From positions 99,901,470-99,965,469 of the forward strand of contig OW121848.1 in the NCBI GenBank assembly GCA_933228895.1: 64,000 bases of DNA, written 5' to 3'. Positions 1-12,418 of this stretch are shown in pieces. Position 1 is the first letter of the stretch. Every line of letters starts with the position of its first letter. The stretch comes from Platycnemis pennipes. Its lineage: Eukaryota; Arthropoda; Insecta; Odonata; Platycnemididae. Made by a program: the position numbers and the translations under genes. The notes under the pieces are model-generated. The model had not been told where the DNA came from, ran no database searches, and worked only from the letters and a program-made list of their open reading frames with translations.

Positions 1-430
1 GTTAAAGCACTGAAAAGTCCCTTAGAGTTATTATCTGCGAATGAACATTCAAGGTCGCTTATCTTTAACGCTTAGTAAATAGAATTTCGCAGAAATGAGA
101 TGAGGCAATGGTTTTTCTTCCGTGAAACCATTCGCAATGCGATATTTTAGCCACAGAGGACGTTTCTCATCGTAAAAACTCTTATGCTGAGCATTTTTTC
201 ATGGACATCATGTCCCTTTTAGCGTTGTATCTTTGGACTTTGGTATTATCGTTAGCTGATGGGGAAAAATCCTTCAGCGCAAATGTCATCACCATTTGAC
301 AGTCTCATGGTATCAAGGTCGCCACTCGATATTTATAAAATAACTATATACCATTCTATCACGTCATTTGGCAGTAACTTCTCTAATATGTTCTTTCATA
401 TACATAATACCCAGCAGCTCACCGAAAGTA
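1..430. repeat. Diverged copy of an NHR-upstream segment (pairs with 8045-8440)
   Basis: By eye this stretch aligns along most of its length with 8045-8440, in the same orientation. Shared landmarks in the same order include ATTATCTGCGA, a TTCAAG-TCGCTT block, AGGCAATG, and TATCG(T/C)TAGCTG. The second copy lies 1.1-1.5 kb upstream of the minus-strand gene nhr-E, so this copy may be the upstream region of another minus-strand gene beyond the left edge. No coding potential is seen. Confidence 0.6.
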
Positions 431-1282
431 TGTGAGACGGGGTGAATCATCACAGGGGATGCGTTTTAATTCAAAGGAGTATTAAATTTACTCTTACTCT
501 CATTCAAACGTGCAAAAAACTTGTCATTGCGTGCACTATTTAAATGCAGTGGATGGTACAATGTTCGGAGGACAATTTTCTCCTTCCGATATTTTAATTC
601 CTTCTCTATGGACGCTGAATAATCCCCGTGACTGCCTCGGTCTAAAAGAAGCTAGTGTAGTGAAGAAGCCAATGTAGTTGGTAAAAAAGATTTTAATAGG
701 TGCCCGTACGCGTCTCTTTAACAATCATTTTCATCCATGCAAAACTTTATCCTCTAACGGCTACATAAATAAATATGACAATTATATAGCCTTTACTTAC
801 AATATTGTACTTGTATATGCTGTCAAGGCCTCATGTGTTTCATTTAAATTGCAAAATTATCTACCACTCAGCACGTCTCATAGGCTCCTTCATTTGTTTC
901 TATGGAGTGGGTTTTTTCGTTAAGAATATGAAGAGGTCAGAAATGAACTATCAATAAAAGAGTCTCTAAATTGCAGGGAAAATCATTCCAACAAATTGCT
1001 TATTTCTGTGCAAGAATAGTTTATTGGCCTTTCTTGTGTCACGTGTTTTACAGAAATAAGTTATATTCTCACTAACGATTGTTTTCTTCAGTGAATAACT
1101 TTATTCCCTAACGGCTACACCATAAATAGAACGAATATATATTTATCCTTTCATTATAATATGTAAGTATCTGTGTAAAGTTGATTACGTATGAAGAAAC
1201 TTAATTGATATACCTAATATCTAAGCTGTAGATCATGATGCGATTCTTTCTGGAGATGATGCATAGCTTAAGGTAGTTATTC

Positions 1283-1690
1283 TTTGGAGGCAACCGATAA
1301 CCGATAATATGGATTAATTAGCGCATTTTGAGTAGGTGGGGACTTAGGGGACTTAGGACTAGTAGGGGTAAAGGAATCGTGTTCCTGTTCATGAAGAAGG
1401 AGTTTCATGGAACGCAGGAAGTGTGGAGAGAAACCCAGCGCTGACGCCAGCCATCTCTTAACGCATATGGCCAAGGTGCATTGTATTAACGTCCCATCTG
1501 CCGGACATTCGAAGTGTTTAAGCGCTTAAGTGGGAACCGGAATACCGATGAAAAATTTATTCCCCTCCCGGACTGTAAATTGGGACCTTCGGGATTGGGG
1601 GCCAGTAGACTAGCCACCCAATTCAACCACATTCCCCAGAGCATCCGGCCCAACCTTACATCAAAGGTTACAAAGGAGTGGACATTAAGA
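1283..1690 (-). repeat. Dispersed SINE-like repeat, copy 1
   Basis: This copy shares an ordered set of landmarks with 57650-57976 and 63830-64000: GGAGGCAACC at one end, a GAGAAACCCAGC block, AACGTCCCATCTG, then GGGGGCCAGTAGACTAGCCA. On the minus strand the last block reads TGGCTAGTCTACTGG, a plausible pol III A box, so the element is probably a tRNA-derived SINE oriented leftwards. The B box is decayed here and clearer in the 57.9-kb copy. Short open frames in it are not genes. Confidence 0.6.
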
Positions 1691-3024
1691 GAACGTTTGT
1701 GTTACCATCGCACTGTTTTCACCTAAGCGGACTTAGTGAAAGGATTGTGATGCATAATTTTATCATTGACGTCACGTGCCCTACAATGATAAAATTGTAA
1801 AATTGTATCGTGTACCTTGTAAAAAGGGAAAACATTTATACACTCAAAGTGAGCTAAAATTGCATATTTCATTTCATCCAATGCGTTTTGTAGAATCCAT
1901 TCCGTTCGTTAAGTACAATAGGAAAATGCACGATGCGGAGAAGTACACGGTGGAAAATTAATTTTCACACAAATTTTTATTCATTTCAGTTTCGTCTGAT
2001 AGGCCTCATTATCACGGATAAATTTATCACTGAAGAATTTGCTGAAGTGTCTTAGAAATTTATATGTTCACATATTGCGAAAAATGAACAGTAAATGAAA
2101 TTAATAAATTTTCCTATTAAAGTAGGTATACATATAACCATGTGGCATATGTAGGAACATATGCTACATGGAAGCCAAAAGAGGAATTGAAATAGAAAAA
2201 CGAGTCCTCACATACAGAAAGCAGCCTTTGGTAAATAACTCCCTCAGCATAGAAAGAGGAAACAATTTGTAAATATATTTATTTGGATTGCATTTTTATA
2301 TGGTGGCGGAAGCCGGACTCGCTTGATTGAAGGCAGAAATGTGGTTGTAATAAAGAATTACGGAAAAGAACTGAAAAGTAGAATTGATGAGGAATTCTTA
2401 GAAGTAAATGGACAAAAAAACCTTGTACGGAACGTCAAAAAAAGAAAAAACGGAACCTTTTGACCACATTTAAACATTTGAACTATATGGCAAACATGAT
2501 TGTTTTGGGTAAGAGAGAAAATAGAAGCTACAGAGGAAGATGATAGAAGATGTACCAGAGGTCCCAAAAAATAAGCTCTGAAGCAGACAGAAAGGAACTA
2601 TGAAGAAACGAAGAGGGGATACAGAAAAGAGTAAAGATTGGCAGCAGCGACAAGGCATGGCATTATCTTTCGAAGAGGATAATGATCGTACTGTCTGATA
2701 CTAAACAGTACTGTGAGAATATTCCTAGCTTCTGTGTGAATAATCATACGGATGCAAGCTTAATAGCTTGAATATTTATGCATGTGTTCTAAAAAAAACA
2801 AAAACTATTCCAAGATACTCTTTATTTCAGCGTATTAATTGTTACATAATCTTTGTTGGTGTCACATTCGATTATCAAGAATATTCGATATAAAAATAAG
2901 AAGGGGGTATAAGTTGAAGAGACGGGGCAACCCAATTACTGTATGATTTATAGCCTAAATGAGGATTAGATTCCTTCCATGAGCTCATATGGCCAAAGTA
3001 AATGCTAAATTACATCTCTGGACA
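1691..3024. other. Intergenic, no gene seen
   Basis: This AT-rich sequence lies downstream of minus-strand nhr-E. On the minus strand there is an AATAAA at 2821-2826, about 200 nt past the nhr-E stop codon, which is a reasonable polyadenylation signal. I recognise nothing else. Confidence 0.5.
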
Positions 3025-6000
3025 TCATGGATAGTTAGGATGCACAATGGTGGCTTCCGTGGCGTCGCCGTAGAGTTCGTATACTCCATAGACCTCTTCG
3101 GGGATATTCGAGGCGGCGGGGCCCTGATCTACCCCGTTGACGAAGAAATGCAAAGCTCCTGTGTCACTCTTTTTCACACCCATCCGGTCTCCAGGCTGCA
3201 CCGAGAAAACGAGATTAAGGATTATTAACATGAGCATTTATTTCGTGAGATGATAGGTTTCATGGCCGACGGTCAGCCATCCTGCCTTCGGCAGTATTCT
3301 TTTGTGAGGAAATGGATACTGAAATGGACCTTTGTTTGCGGTTCATTTAACTACAAGAGTGTACTAAGAAAAAAATTGCTTTGATGAGGAAGAAGAATTT
3401 CGCAAAGCCGTAACCTTATAAACCGTACCGGTGAAGAGAAAAGAGGAAATCACGTACGTAGGAGGCAGAGTATCGGGGGGTGGGGAGGAAAAGGGGTTTA
3501 ACGAAGTCAATCAAAGCAGACGCAGTTCTCAACTACTCATCATCCTTAAAAAAAACAAGCATACATTATTTCATAATTCTACTCAAAAACATTCACTCAG
3601 TTGGACTATGATAGCAGTTATCAATTACTCCAAGCGTAGACAAAATCAAGAACATTCGAGGTAACACAAAAGACAGAATACTCGCTAGTTCCTTAAATAT
3701 ACTTTCTTGTTTATTGATAGCTGTATTCTCTCTGTGAAGGCTAACTTAGTTATTGAAATTGTCCTTCTAACTTACATGTAGCTTGTGTTATGATTTGTAA
3801 TTAGACTGCCATAATTGATGCAATCATTTATTTATTTGGTTTATTATCCAAAATACAATCACCCTCGTGAATCCAATCGCACACATAAGCTGGGTTTATG
3901 AGGATTTATAAATCGCCAGTGTCCGTTACACACACACACACAAAATCAAGAGGGAGAAGGAAGGGATATAATGTGATGATAAATTAGAAAATAAATTATT
4001 TTCACTCTCACGCACTCTATCACTCGGCTTTTCCATACTCTAAAATAACTTTAATTTAACCATAATGCGCTGAAATTAAATTAAAAATTTTTACTCTAAA
4101 TTTCCTCGAAATGTACTCATTTCTTTCTAAAGTGAAGTAAATTGCTTCACATACTGTCGAGCTATCATTAGTGAATAATTATTAATTTTGTTGGGTATTT
4201 TTACTTTCGGAAGTACTTAAAAATAACTAGTTTGAAGCTATTCGAGCTAACAAAGAACTAAATTATCAACGAATGAGTTGAGGAAAATTTCCTATCACTG
4301 AGTTAACAATTTGAGCGTATAATGTTATGCTAATGTGAGGTGGAACTTTCATGATCACATTTATGTAGATCAACGCCTTATGCTCAAATTTTATATGCCT
4401 CGAGAATGTTCATCATGTGTATAATTTCAAGACTATCGGAAGTAAATAAACTCTCACCAAGAGAATGACACATTATTTACTCAATAACATGAAATTTCCT
4501 TACCTTAAAAGTGTAAATATTGGATTCTGTGTATTTTGGAAACACATTTACATTGTTCCTCCACAAGTCCATCCCATATAACAGCCAGGTACCTGTCCTG
4601 GTGGTATATAAAGTCCATTGAACGATTATTTTAATATACTCAGAGCCACTTGCATTTTGAAGATGCATAATAAATATCTTTGGAAAATTTAGGTCTATTG
4701 GTATAAATAGAAAGGTTATGGATGTCATAGCATTTAAAAGTAAAACAATGAACTGTCATAAGAAAAGAATAAATGATATCACGAGACTAATATTTATACA
4801 GCTACATTTTCCTCTTACAGTATAGTAAGTTTTACTTTACGTTGGTCATAAAAACCCAGTCATAATGACATCCTTGTGATAGTGACGTTGCCTTGAAGCG
4901 GATAGGGATGTGTAGTAACAATAAACTGGGTAAATATTTGAAATCATTTTACGGAGGAGTTTCGGCAACAAATTTTACTTCAGGAAGTTCATATTTCCAG
5001 AAAATTTGTCAGTGTGTCTTACTTCAAAGTGTTCATGTGGGTTGGCAATTCACCGTCGAAAGGGGTGCGAGTGGTGACACCGATTCCATTTGCATATCCT
5101 TTCGATGTGCCTCTCTTGTCCATCCTGACCTCAAAGAGCTCTCCAGTTCTCAGTGGCCTGTGCGTTAGGACGACGCCGTTATCTTCTTTCCTGAAATTGA
5201 ATGCGTTGCAGACAAATTTCCCTACACTTTCAAACGAACTTTGACGAAAAGTAGTGATCATTAGGGGGACTTATAGAGATGTATTTTCCTTTTATCTAGG
5301 AACGTGGATAACTTTAGATAACTAGAATAGAGGGGTATAGAAAAAATTGAAAAGTTTGGAATATATATTTGATGAATAGCAGCACCTTCAATTACAAGCA
5401 CCACGTTCACAAGCTTTAATCCGGAAGGAAAATCAGTCCTAAAGTCAGTTTTCAGCGTATCAATTAGTATTGTTACTAATAGATATAACGATTGGCGTTG
5501 TGGTAGAAGTGCTGTGGAACAACTTACTTCAATTTCACCACGGTGTATCCCTTATTAGTAAGTGCCGTGTTCGGGCCAGTTATGTGGTGGAATTTAAGCC
5601 TGTCGTCTTGTCGATCACCAGAAAAAGGATCTGAAATGGGAAAATTGGTAAATTTACGGTCGGAAATAGGCATCCAGTAACTTTCAGAGGCCAGGAATAA
5701 CAATAAGTTGCTATAATTTAGATAGGTATGAAAAATTTGGAAAAAGTTGGTACCTGTGAAACCAATTTAAAATGTATTCCTCGAAATAAAAAAGCTTACC
5801 TACTACGGAAATAATTGCCCATTCTCCGAAAAAATTAATTTACATGCTTTGTAGTTTAAGCATGGAAACAGAAATGAAACGTGAGTAGCATTGCAGGGTC
5901 AAATGGGACAAAGAGTAACTCAGGTGTTGAAGAAATGATCAAAACAGAGGTTAGTGGAAAGAAATTATTTTTCCAACAAATATTCGACAATGATTCTAAT

Positions 6001-6918
6001 CCATTGAGAGGTTTCTCAAATGCAATTTGATCTATGGGTTAGCAGTTAAAAATCGTTTTTATAGTAAAAAATTAGGTGAAAATTCTCAAGAACATTCAAA
6101 ATATTTTTTTTTGCCAGGAAAAAATCTCAGAAGAATAGGGAAAGGAAACAAATGTACAGCATTGCTGAAGTTCTTATGTGAATAGTTAAACGAAGGGTTT
6201 ATAAGTGTATATGTCTGAGTGAGGCTTGTGAAGATACCATGTTAGGGGAAGGGAATGGTGGATGTGCAAAGAAGAATATTTTAAGTGAGAGAGCTGTAAA
6301 AATTATTAAAATTAGGTTGCAATATGCTCCAGCCAATTAGGATATATTAACTCAAATAGAATTGCTCTTAAACGCAAACAAGGTCCCCTCGTTCCAGTAG
6401 AATTCTAGCATGTCAACAGTGAACAAAGCCAGAGATTCAATGGTTATATTGATCAATTACATATTGAAGCAGACAATTCTTTAAGAGGCACACTTACAGC
6501 ATCGTTAAGGAATGATTTATTTAAACATGGATTGATCGAGAAAGCCAACGGCCAGATAAAGTTCGGATTAGGATCTGGACGAGAGACAAGGCTTGATTTT
6601 GTCGGCTTTTGAAGGCTTGAGTCACGTATTAATATATTCACCCCTTAGAGTTCCCTGGAGCCTGATCATTTTCTTCCCCGCACATTCGAACAAAGTTTCC
6701 GAGACGTGCACCGTGGGGTCCTTCGTGAAAGCACTCCATTCCCTGGAAGATGAGAACTGCACCCACTCCCCGCTCTCATTGCGGAGTCTGAGCAGTGAGA
6801 AGCTCCATTGTGGTGAGTCGTTCGAAGTGGGCTGGCATCGTTGGTCTGGTGCCGTCCCCGAAGCCAAAGGACCAGCGAATGCCAAAGCTGCAACGATCAT
6901 CAGAGGCCGCTCGATCAT
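3025..6918 (-). CDS. nhr-E: secreted protein with one Neuralized homology repeat, most divergent paralog
   Basis: There are five exons on the minus strand: 6642-6918, 5528-5630, 5023-5190, 4504-4597 and 3025-3195. Joined, they give 270 residues with phases 1, 2, 2, 0, all on GT-AG introns. Residues 1-21 form a signal peptide; a second in-frame ATG at 6900 aligns better with the paralogs' start and may be the true one. Next comes a small domain with Cys28, Cys79 and the sequon-containing NESGEW (residues 47-52). The NHR runs from about residue 95 to the end, with KFHHITGPNTAL, VLTHRPLRTGELFEVRMD, GDRMGV and ALHFFVNGVDQGPAA, closing with LYGDATEATIV as in canonical NHRs. The NHR fold is a protein-interaction beta-sandwich known from Neuralized, but the extracellular target here is unknown. 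It is clearly homologous to nhr-A to nhr-D but does not share their near-identical exon 1. Confidence 0.87.
3929..3946. repeat. (AC)n microsatellite
   Basis: A short perfect CA/AC run lies in intron 4 of nhr-E. Confidence 0.8.
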
Positions 6919-6990
6919 TATGCTGCTTCTCTGTTCGTTTCCAACGGTTCAATTCATGCATGCGATCCACTATGTTTCCGGGAGCTTAAA

Positions 6991-6998
6991 TACATATA
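6991..6998 (-). promoter_or_regulatory. TATA-like box of nhr-E
   Basis: TATATGTA followed by TTTAAG on the minus strand lies about 75-80 nt upstream of the first ATG of nhr-E. The position matches the TATA-like motifs upstream of the paralogs. It is inferred from sequence only. Confidence 0.4.
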
Positions 6999-8044
6999 CC
7001 GAACGGGTAAATAGGTCAATAAAAACTTGATTTTTCTGACATCGCGGATAGGAATGAAGAGAGAAATGGTATCTCTTTTTGAGCGTCGATTTCAAAACCT
7101 CCGTGAAATCACTTCATTGCATCGAATTCCATATTTTGCAGTTGAATGATAATCGAGTGAGGCTAATACCATCGTTGTCATAAAAATTCATTACCCGCAT
7201 AATATTGGGTAATTTTCAGAGGGAAGGTAGCAAATGCGGGAGGTTTACACACTGGTTGCAGAAGAATGGCTTTTGAGGATTGTGGGTAGAGTTTTTCTAT
7301 ATGATACAGGGAATTCGAGATTTTTTAAGTGTATCTGACTTGCAAAAGATTTGTGATGGGAATTGAGAACTTGGAAGAATGAAGTGTACTCATAGGTCCC
7401 GCGCCTGAATGTATTTATTATGCTGATTGAATAGCTTTATCAAATGGATATCAGTCAACTTTCTCTTTGTAGCCTTTTTATTACGAAGGAAAAACATTAA
7501 AGCTAAATCAAGTTCTGCGCTCAGCATTATAAAAACGGGGTCAATGAATGGCAAAAGAAATTATAAGCTAAATACTTCTTCTGCATCTACATCTACCAAT
7601 TTATCAGCGAGCCTCCTCAAAGGTGTATGGCAGGGGATGTGTTCATTTATTTTATAATCACGACGAGGATCTCAATTTATAATTTGCCTATTTGAAATAA
7701 TAGTTTTCTCGTTTCAGTAAACAAATTGGTTATAGTGGCCTTATTTACATTATCATTGAATTACGTTATTTTTTTACAATAAGCTACATATCTCCATTAT
7801 GAAAGCCTGGTAAAGCGTAGTTGCTTCTCATTGTAATGTACTTGAAGTATACCACTGGTAAATTCGTCATGTCTTACGAAGGCCTTAAGTCTTTTTTCCT
7901 TCGCTAGTACGTGCTAAGTATGAGTGTGCTTTTTTCGAGAAAATATCCTTAAGTTTATGCAGAAGGAGTGAGATCGATAGCGACTGTGAAAGTTAAATGC
8001 GCAAAAAATGATAAAGTATGACCCAGAAAAGAGTTCAAGTCTAG

Positions 8045-8440
8045 AAAATTTCCGTAGCATCATTATCTGCGACCCAATATTCAAGATCGCTTGTCCTTGA
8101 CGCATGATGTGTGGAGTTTCCATGAAATGGGACAAGGCAATGTTTTTTCCAATATATCATTAGCAACGGGACGTTTGACACACCATGAGAATATGGAGGA
8201 CTTTCTTCATGGTGAAAAGGCTGAGTATAGCACTTTTTCACGGCATGACGTACTTTCTTGTATAGTGTTTGTCAACTGCGTTTTATCGCTAGCTGGCGGA
8301 CCGACAACACCTTAGCACAATACCATCGTCATTTCGCAACCTCACAGTACGAAGCCCGTTAATTGATATTTGTAAATGATCGATGTGCATTCGATAACTG
8401 CATTATCTTGTAAGTACCTTCTTTAATGGTATTGTGACGA
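8045..8440. repeat. nhr-E upstream segment, homologous to 1-430
   Basis: This is the second copy of the duplicated segment described at 1-430. It begins 1.1 kb upstream of the nhr-E start. The two copies differ by many substitutions and small indels, so the duplication is old. Confidence 0.6.
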
Positions 8441-11400
8441 TTTACTGTGGAATTCTGTGCTTTCCTCCCGATATATCTATTCCTACATAATGGAAACATG
8501 CTAACCTACATCTGAGTAATACCTTGCGGGCCACCGCGAGGGTTTTATGGCAGGGGGTGAAAATCACCAAACATGCACTTTTTCTATGCAAGTAATAGGT
8601 ACGATGCGACTAATTTATGGGGACATATTAGATATAAGGGTCGCGGGAAACTAGGTGTTTAGTATCTACTATCACTTTGAAAAGACGATCCACGTGACGA
8701 GCGCGGCCGACTCCATATTTTTCATTATTTTCAATTTGAACTTTGCGAATTACTTATGTGTTCCATTCGTACTGAGGGTCAACTTGACTCAGGTGGCTTG
8801 TGCAACTTTACTTTCATTTCCGCGCCAATTAGAGCCTCGGTGATTTCCGACCGTGAAAGCCCACATGACACCCATTCCCAAAACAGTTCACCAGAGGCCT
8901 GTGAGGCGTTTTCAGGTTTAGATTGGGGTTATTTCTTTCAACTGGAGGAAGATAGTGAAAAATTAGGTGGGTCATTCTTGATCACCGTCATTTCGAGTCC
9001 AGCGCGCAAGTAGTAGACGTATACGTGTGGGGATAGTGGTATTTAAATATACCTGAAGTTACACTCCGCTGGTGTAAAATGCGCCTTAAAATTGCCAAAT
9101 TTTATCTCCAGCTTTTGAAGTACAGATTTTGGGGTTACATTGTGTACGCTAATGCACCCATTTCGTTATCATTTCAAATAATTATTAAATGCTAGCAATT
9201 GAAATTTCAAGCATTCCAAAGACATAGAATAAAATTTGCCAATCGTTACGAAAAATCAATATTGTTTCTTTATATCTTAATTCTCTCGGGTAGTATTTAA
9301 TTATAATGTAGCTGTAAGTATCAAATATACAAGTTATTTAATTATTAATAGGTCAAGGTAAGGAGATCAAGTAAGCGCTACGAAAAGAAAGAGGCGTATC
9401 TGTCTGAAGAGACAATATGAGGACGGAGATATAGAATATTTATGAACATTTTTTTTCGCCCGTTACAAATGTAAATTTATTAATAGCAATAAACTGTGTA
9501 CATATCATAGCTCTTTACAATAAAATATAATAATAAAGAATACAATGAATACAAAATTGTGGTTCTGCTAAGCCATGGGCTTGTAAGTGGGTGCCAGGGC
9601 CTCGATCATGGATCTTCATAACGTGTGCGCTAGCGTTATCGTTATTTTTTTATTTAACTTATACCAGAGAAAACGTGATATCCGTTCTTCATTTTTCGCA
9701 CAACACTTCAAATTGCTTATCACAATCAGTGGAGCGAATTTTATAGACGGTTATCGTTAACCCTACGTTACTGTAGAGGTAAGTGTTAACGATAAAGACT
9801 GCGATAACGCGAAAGATAGATCCGTGATTCCACACCAGGTTTGAAAAATATTTGAGTGATCGGAGAAATAAGCTTAAATGCAACGGACGAAAAATTTTCA
9901 AAAGAGAATAACAGTTACCATTATTCATAATATTCCATAATGGCAAGTGGATCATTTAAATATAGAGCCAGCCTAATTCAGGATAACATACTACTTTGGT
10001 AGTTATGTGCTCCATAACAGAAATAATATTACCTGAAGATAGAGAACAAATTTCTATCATGAGATGAGTTCGTACAATTTTATTTAATTATTATTGAATT
10101 TTAATCTATGGATCTTTCAAATGTAATATAAAAGGAAGAAAAAGACTTACAAATCCATGATGACTTACGGTTTTCAAAGTAACAACTTCGTAAAATCTTC
10201 AATTTCAGTGATCAACGATGGGGATGTAGATGTACGTTTATCATCATCGCGGGTGTTCTTTCAATCCAGATCTTTAATGCATAACATTCTGTCGTTGTAG
10301 CAATCTATAAAATTATTGACAATACTATATTTGACCTGCGCCACATCTTAATAATGTCCTCTTCTTCCATTTTTGTATTATTTCTCCACTCTGCTTAAAA
10401 TCAGTGAAATACTTACCCAAACCAAATTCTCAAAACTTCTTATGTCTTAGACATTGCTTTAAAACCATGGCGCGCATGATTCATATGCTAGTTTATCCCT
10501 TTCCAAATGACGTAATAGTTTAGCCTTTGACACGTATCCCATGCTATTTACAAACATTTGTTTCCCAGTATATTTTTTCTCCTAATATTCTTTATCCTTT
10601 TTCATTCAATATTACCAGAAAAGGTTAAATCTTCCCTCACTACCAATTATTCTCATCTACTCTGTTTTGCTTTTATTCTTTTCAAAACCTTATTACCTGC
10701 TTTTAATGCTATAAATTTGCATCAAAAATCTTAGGCTCTTTCGCCTGCAAAATAGGGGTTAAGGCATTAAGGCCTTTGGCTAACTCATTAGGTAAATCTT
10801 GATTATAAGCAAATCTACCTCAGAGTTACAGCTACCCTACCATAATACCCTATACAGCTACCCTCCTTATTTGATCCATTTTCATACCCCTGTAAATTTT
10901 TCTCAGCTAGCAGATTGAACATTTATCATTCATAACTGATATCATAATTCATAACCGATTAATGCCCATACCATTATATTATTATTGGTACTCCAACGTA
11001 TTCCATTTTATTCCGAAGAAGTTTCATGATAAATCAGCAATCCTTCTTCTGTAGGAACTAATCATTTCTGCTGTCACTATTTTATTTTTTCCCATTTGTA
11101 CATCCAAAAGCCTGCTAGCAATCAAAGATGAAAATAAAGACATGTTTTGAACTAAACATTAATTTTCGTTCTCACTACCCTTGTGTTCGCTTCCTTTCCT
11201 GATCCAAACTAATATTTGTCTGGGAAGTATGCTACACAGTATGGAAGTATGAGTCGGAATTGATTTTCAAAGTGTGCTAATTTTAACCCATATAAACACA
11301 TAACTGGTGCCAGGAGTCGAACCCGGGTCTTTTCAAAACCGGGAACAGTTTTCCCAGCCCTTTCATGGTGATAGAAGCACAAAGAAGTGCTATAAGATGG

Positions 11401-12418
11401 ACTCCATGGAGCAAGAGCTCGCGTCGTAACTCATCACGGATGCAGATAAAAAACAGGAAGTCGTGACTTTAATAGAGAGATAACAACTCAGGGCGAAGGT
11501 TATCCCAAGAATCCCATCGAAGGAAAATGACAGGAAAAAATTAGTAGAATTTATATTTACGCGTGCATCCCTCCTGTTTCATTAAATTAATATCTCAGTG
11601 AACTAATTTGAGATCCTCTTTTTCAACTTGATTTGTCAGAGGCTGACGTATTTTTAGAGAAATTAATATCGTACAGTGGCAAATGTTTTATTAGTAATTT
11701 AAAATCCCTTAGTTTTCCATTTCGTTTTGGCAAGGCTTAATAGTTCTTCTCCATCGTATGACATGAGTTCAATCTTTCTCTTGTACATTTCACACCATTA
11801 ATTTATCTTCATTCTCGTGGCACCATATTTCCGTTTTTTCTTCGTCCGCAATTTTGCAGCCGGTCAAGTCTTGGGTCTAGCATGGAGTTACACATTATAC
11901 TGTGTATTGGAAAGAATTCGGGATCGAACTGAATGTGCCGTTTTGTCGGATAGATTGCTTTTGGGAATCTGTTAATGGTTCCATTTCCTGGGCATCATAG
12001 TAAAGGTCGCGGAAAACAAAAAATTCCATTCGAATTTGTGTTCCAGGCACACTAATGAGAGAAAGAAACAAGCTCAACGAATTTGGTTTCGCTAGTTCTT
12101 TCAGGGCGAAGTAAATTATGTCGGAGATTATCCCCTAAGTATTGGCCATATCTCATACTGCCTCTTTTGAAAATTCAAATATTCCATTACACTTTTGTTA
12201 AAGTAATAATGCCCAGATTTTCTGTACCAAGTAATTATAGTGGTCAGTTATGAAAGGAAAAAAATTCGGAGGCGGGTAGTAAATTTTATTTTCCATGTGT
12301 TTTAACTCCAAGCGCAATGTGAAGCATAAATAGATAAACGTTTGATGGTGGCACGTGAAAGTGTGTGTTTTAATTTCACATGTGGAATGAATGACAATAG
12401 TAAGAGTTTAGAATTTTG
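8441..12418. other. Spacer between nhr-E and nhr-D, no gene seen
   Basis: This is AT-rich intergenic DNA. It holds a repeat tail at about 9470-9620 and a tRNA-like B box on the minus strand near 11310-11330 (GGGTTCGACTCC), probably a SINE remnant. A minus-strand AATAAA at 12285-12290 lies about 130 nt past the nhr-D stop and is its likely polyadenylation signal. Open frames here are short and resemble no known family. Confidence 0.5.
9470..9625. repeat. Possible LINE 3' tail, pairs with 23440-23550
   Basis: Both sites read CTGCTAAGCC(-/TA)TGG-CTTG followed by a GGTGC block, preceded by an AT-rich TTTACAATAAA-like stretch. This looks like the antisense 3' end of a dispersed retroelement. The assignment is tentative. 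Confidence 0.35.

Noticed and set aside
6593..7030. 145-codon plus-strand open frame
   Set aside because: It is antisense to nhr-E exon 1 and its promoter, and no family resemblance was seen.
8756..9013. Possible additional NHR-family exon between nhr-E and nhr-D
   Set aside because: None of the NHR motifs (FHP-HGKN, THRPL, FF-NG) appear in any frame of this stretch.
11290..11345. Possible minus-strand tRNA gene
   Set aside because: Only the B-box region (GGGTTCGACTCC) is convincing; no A box or closing stem was found at the right spacing.
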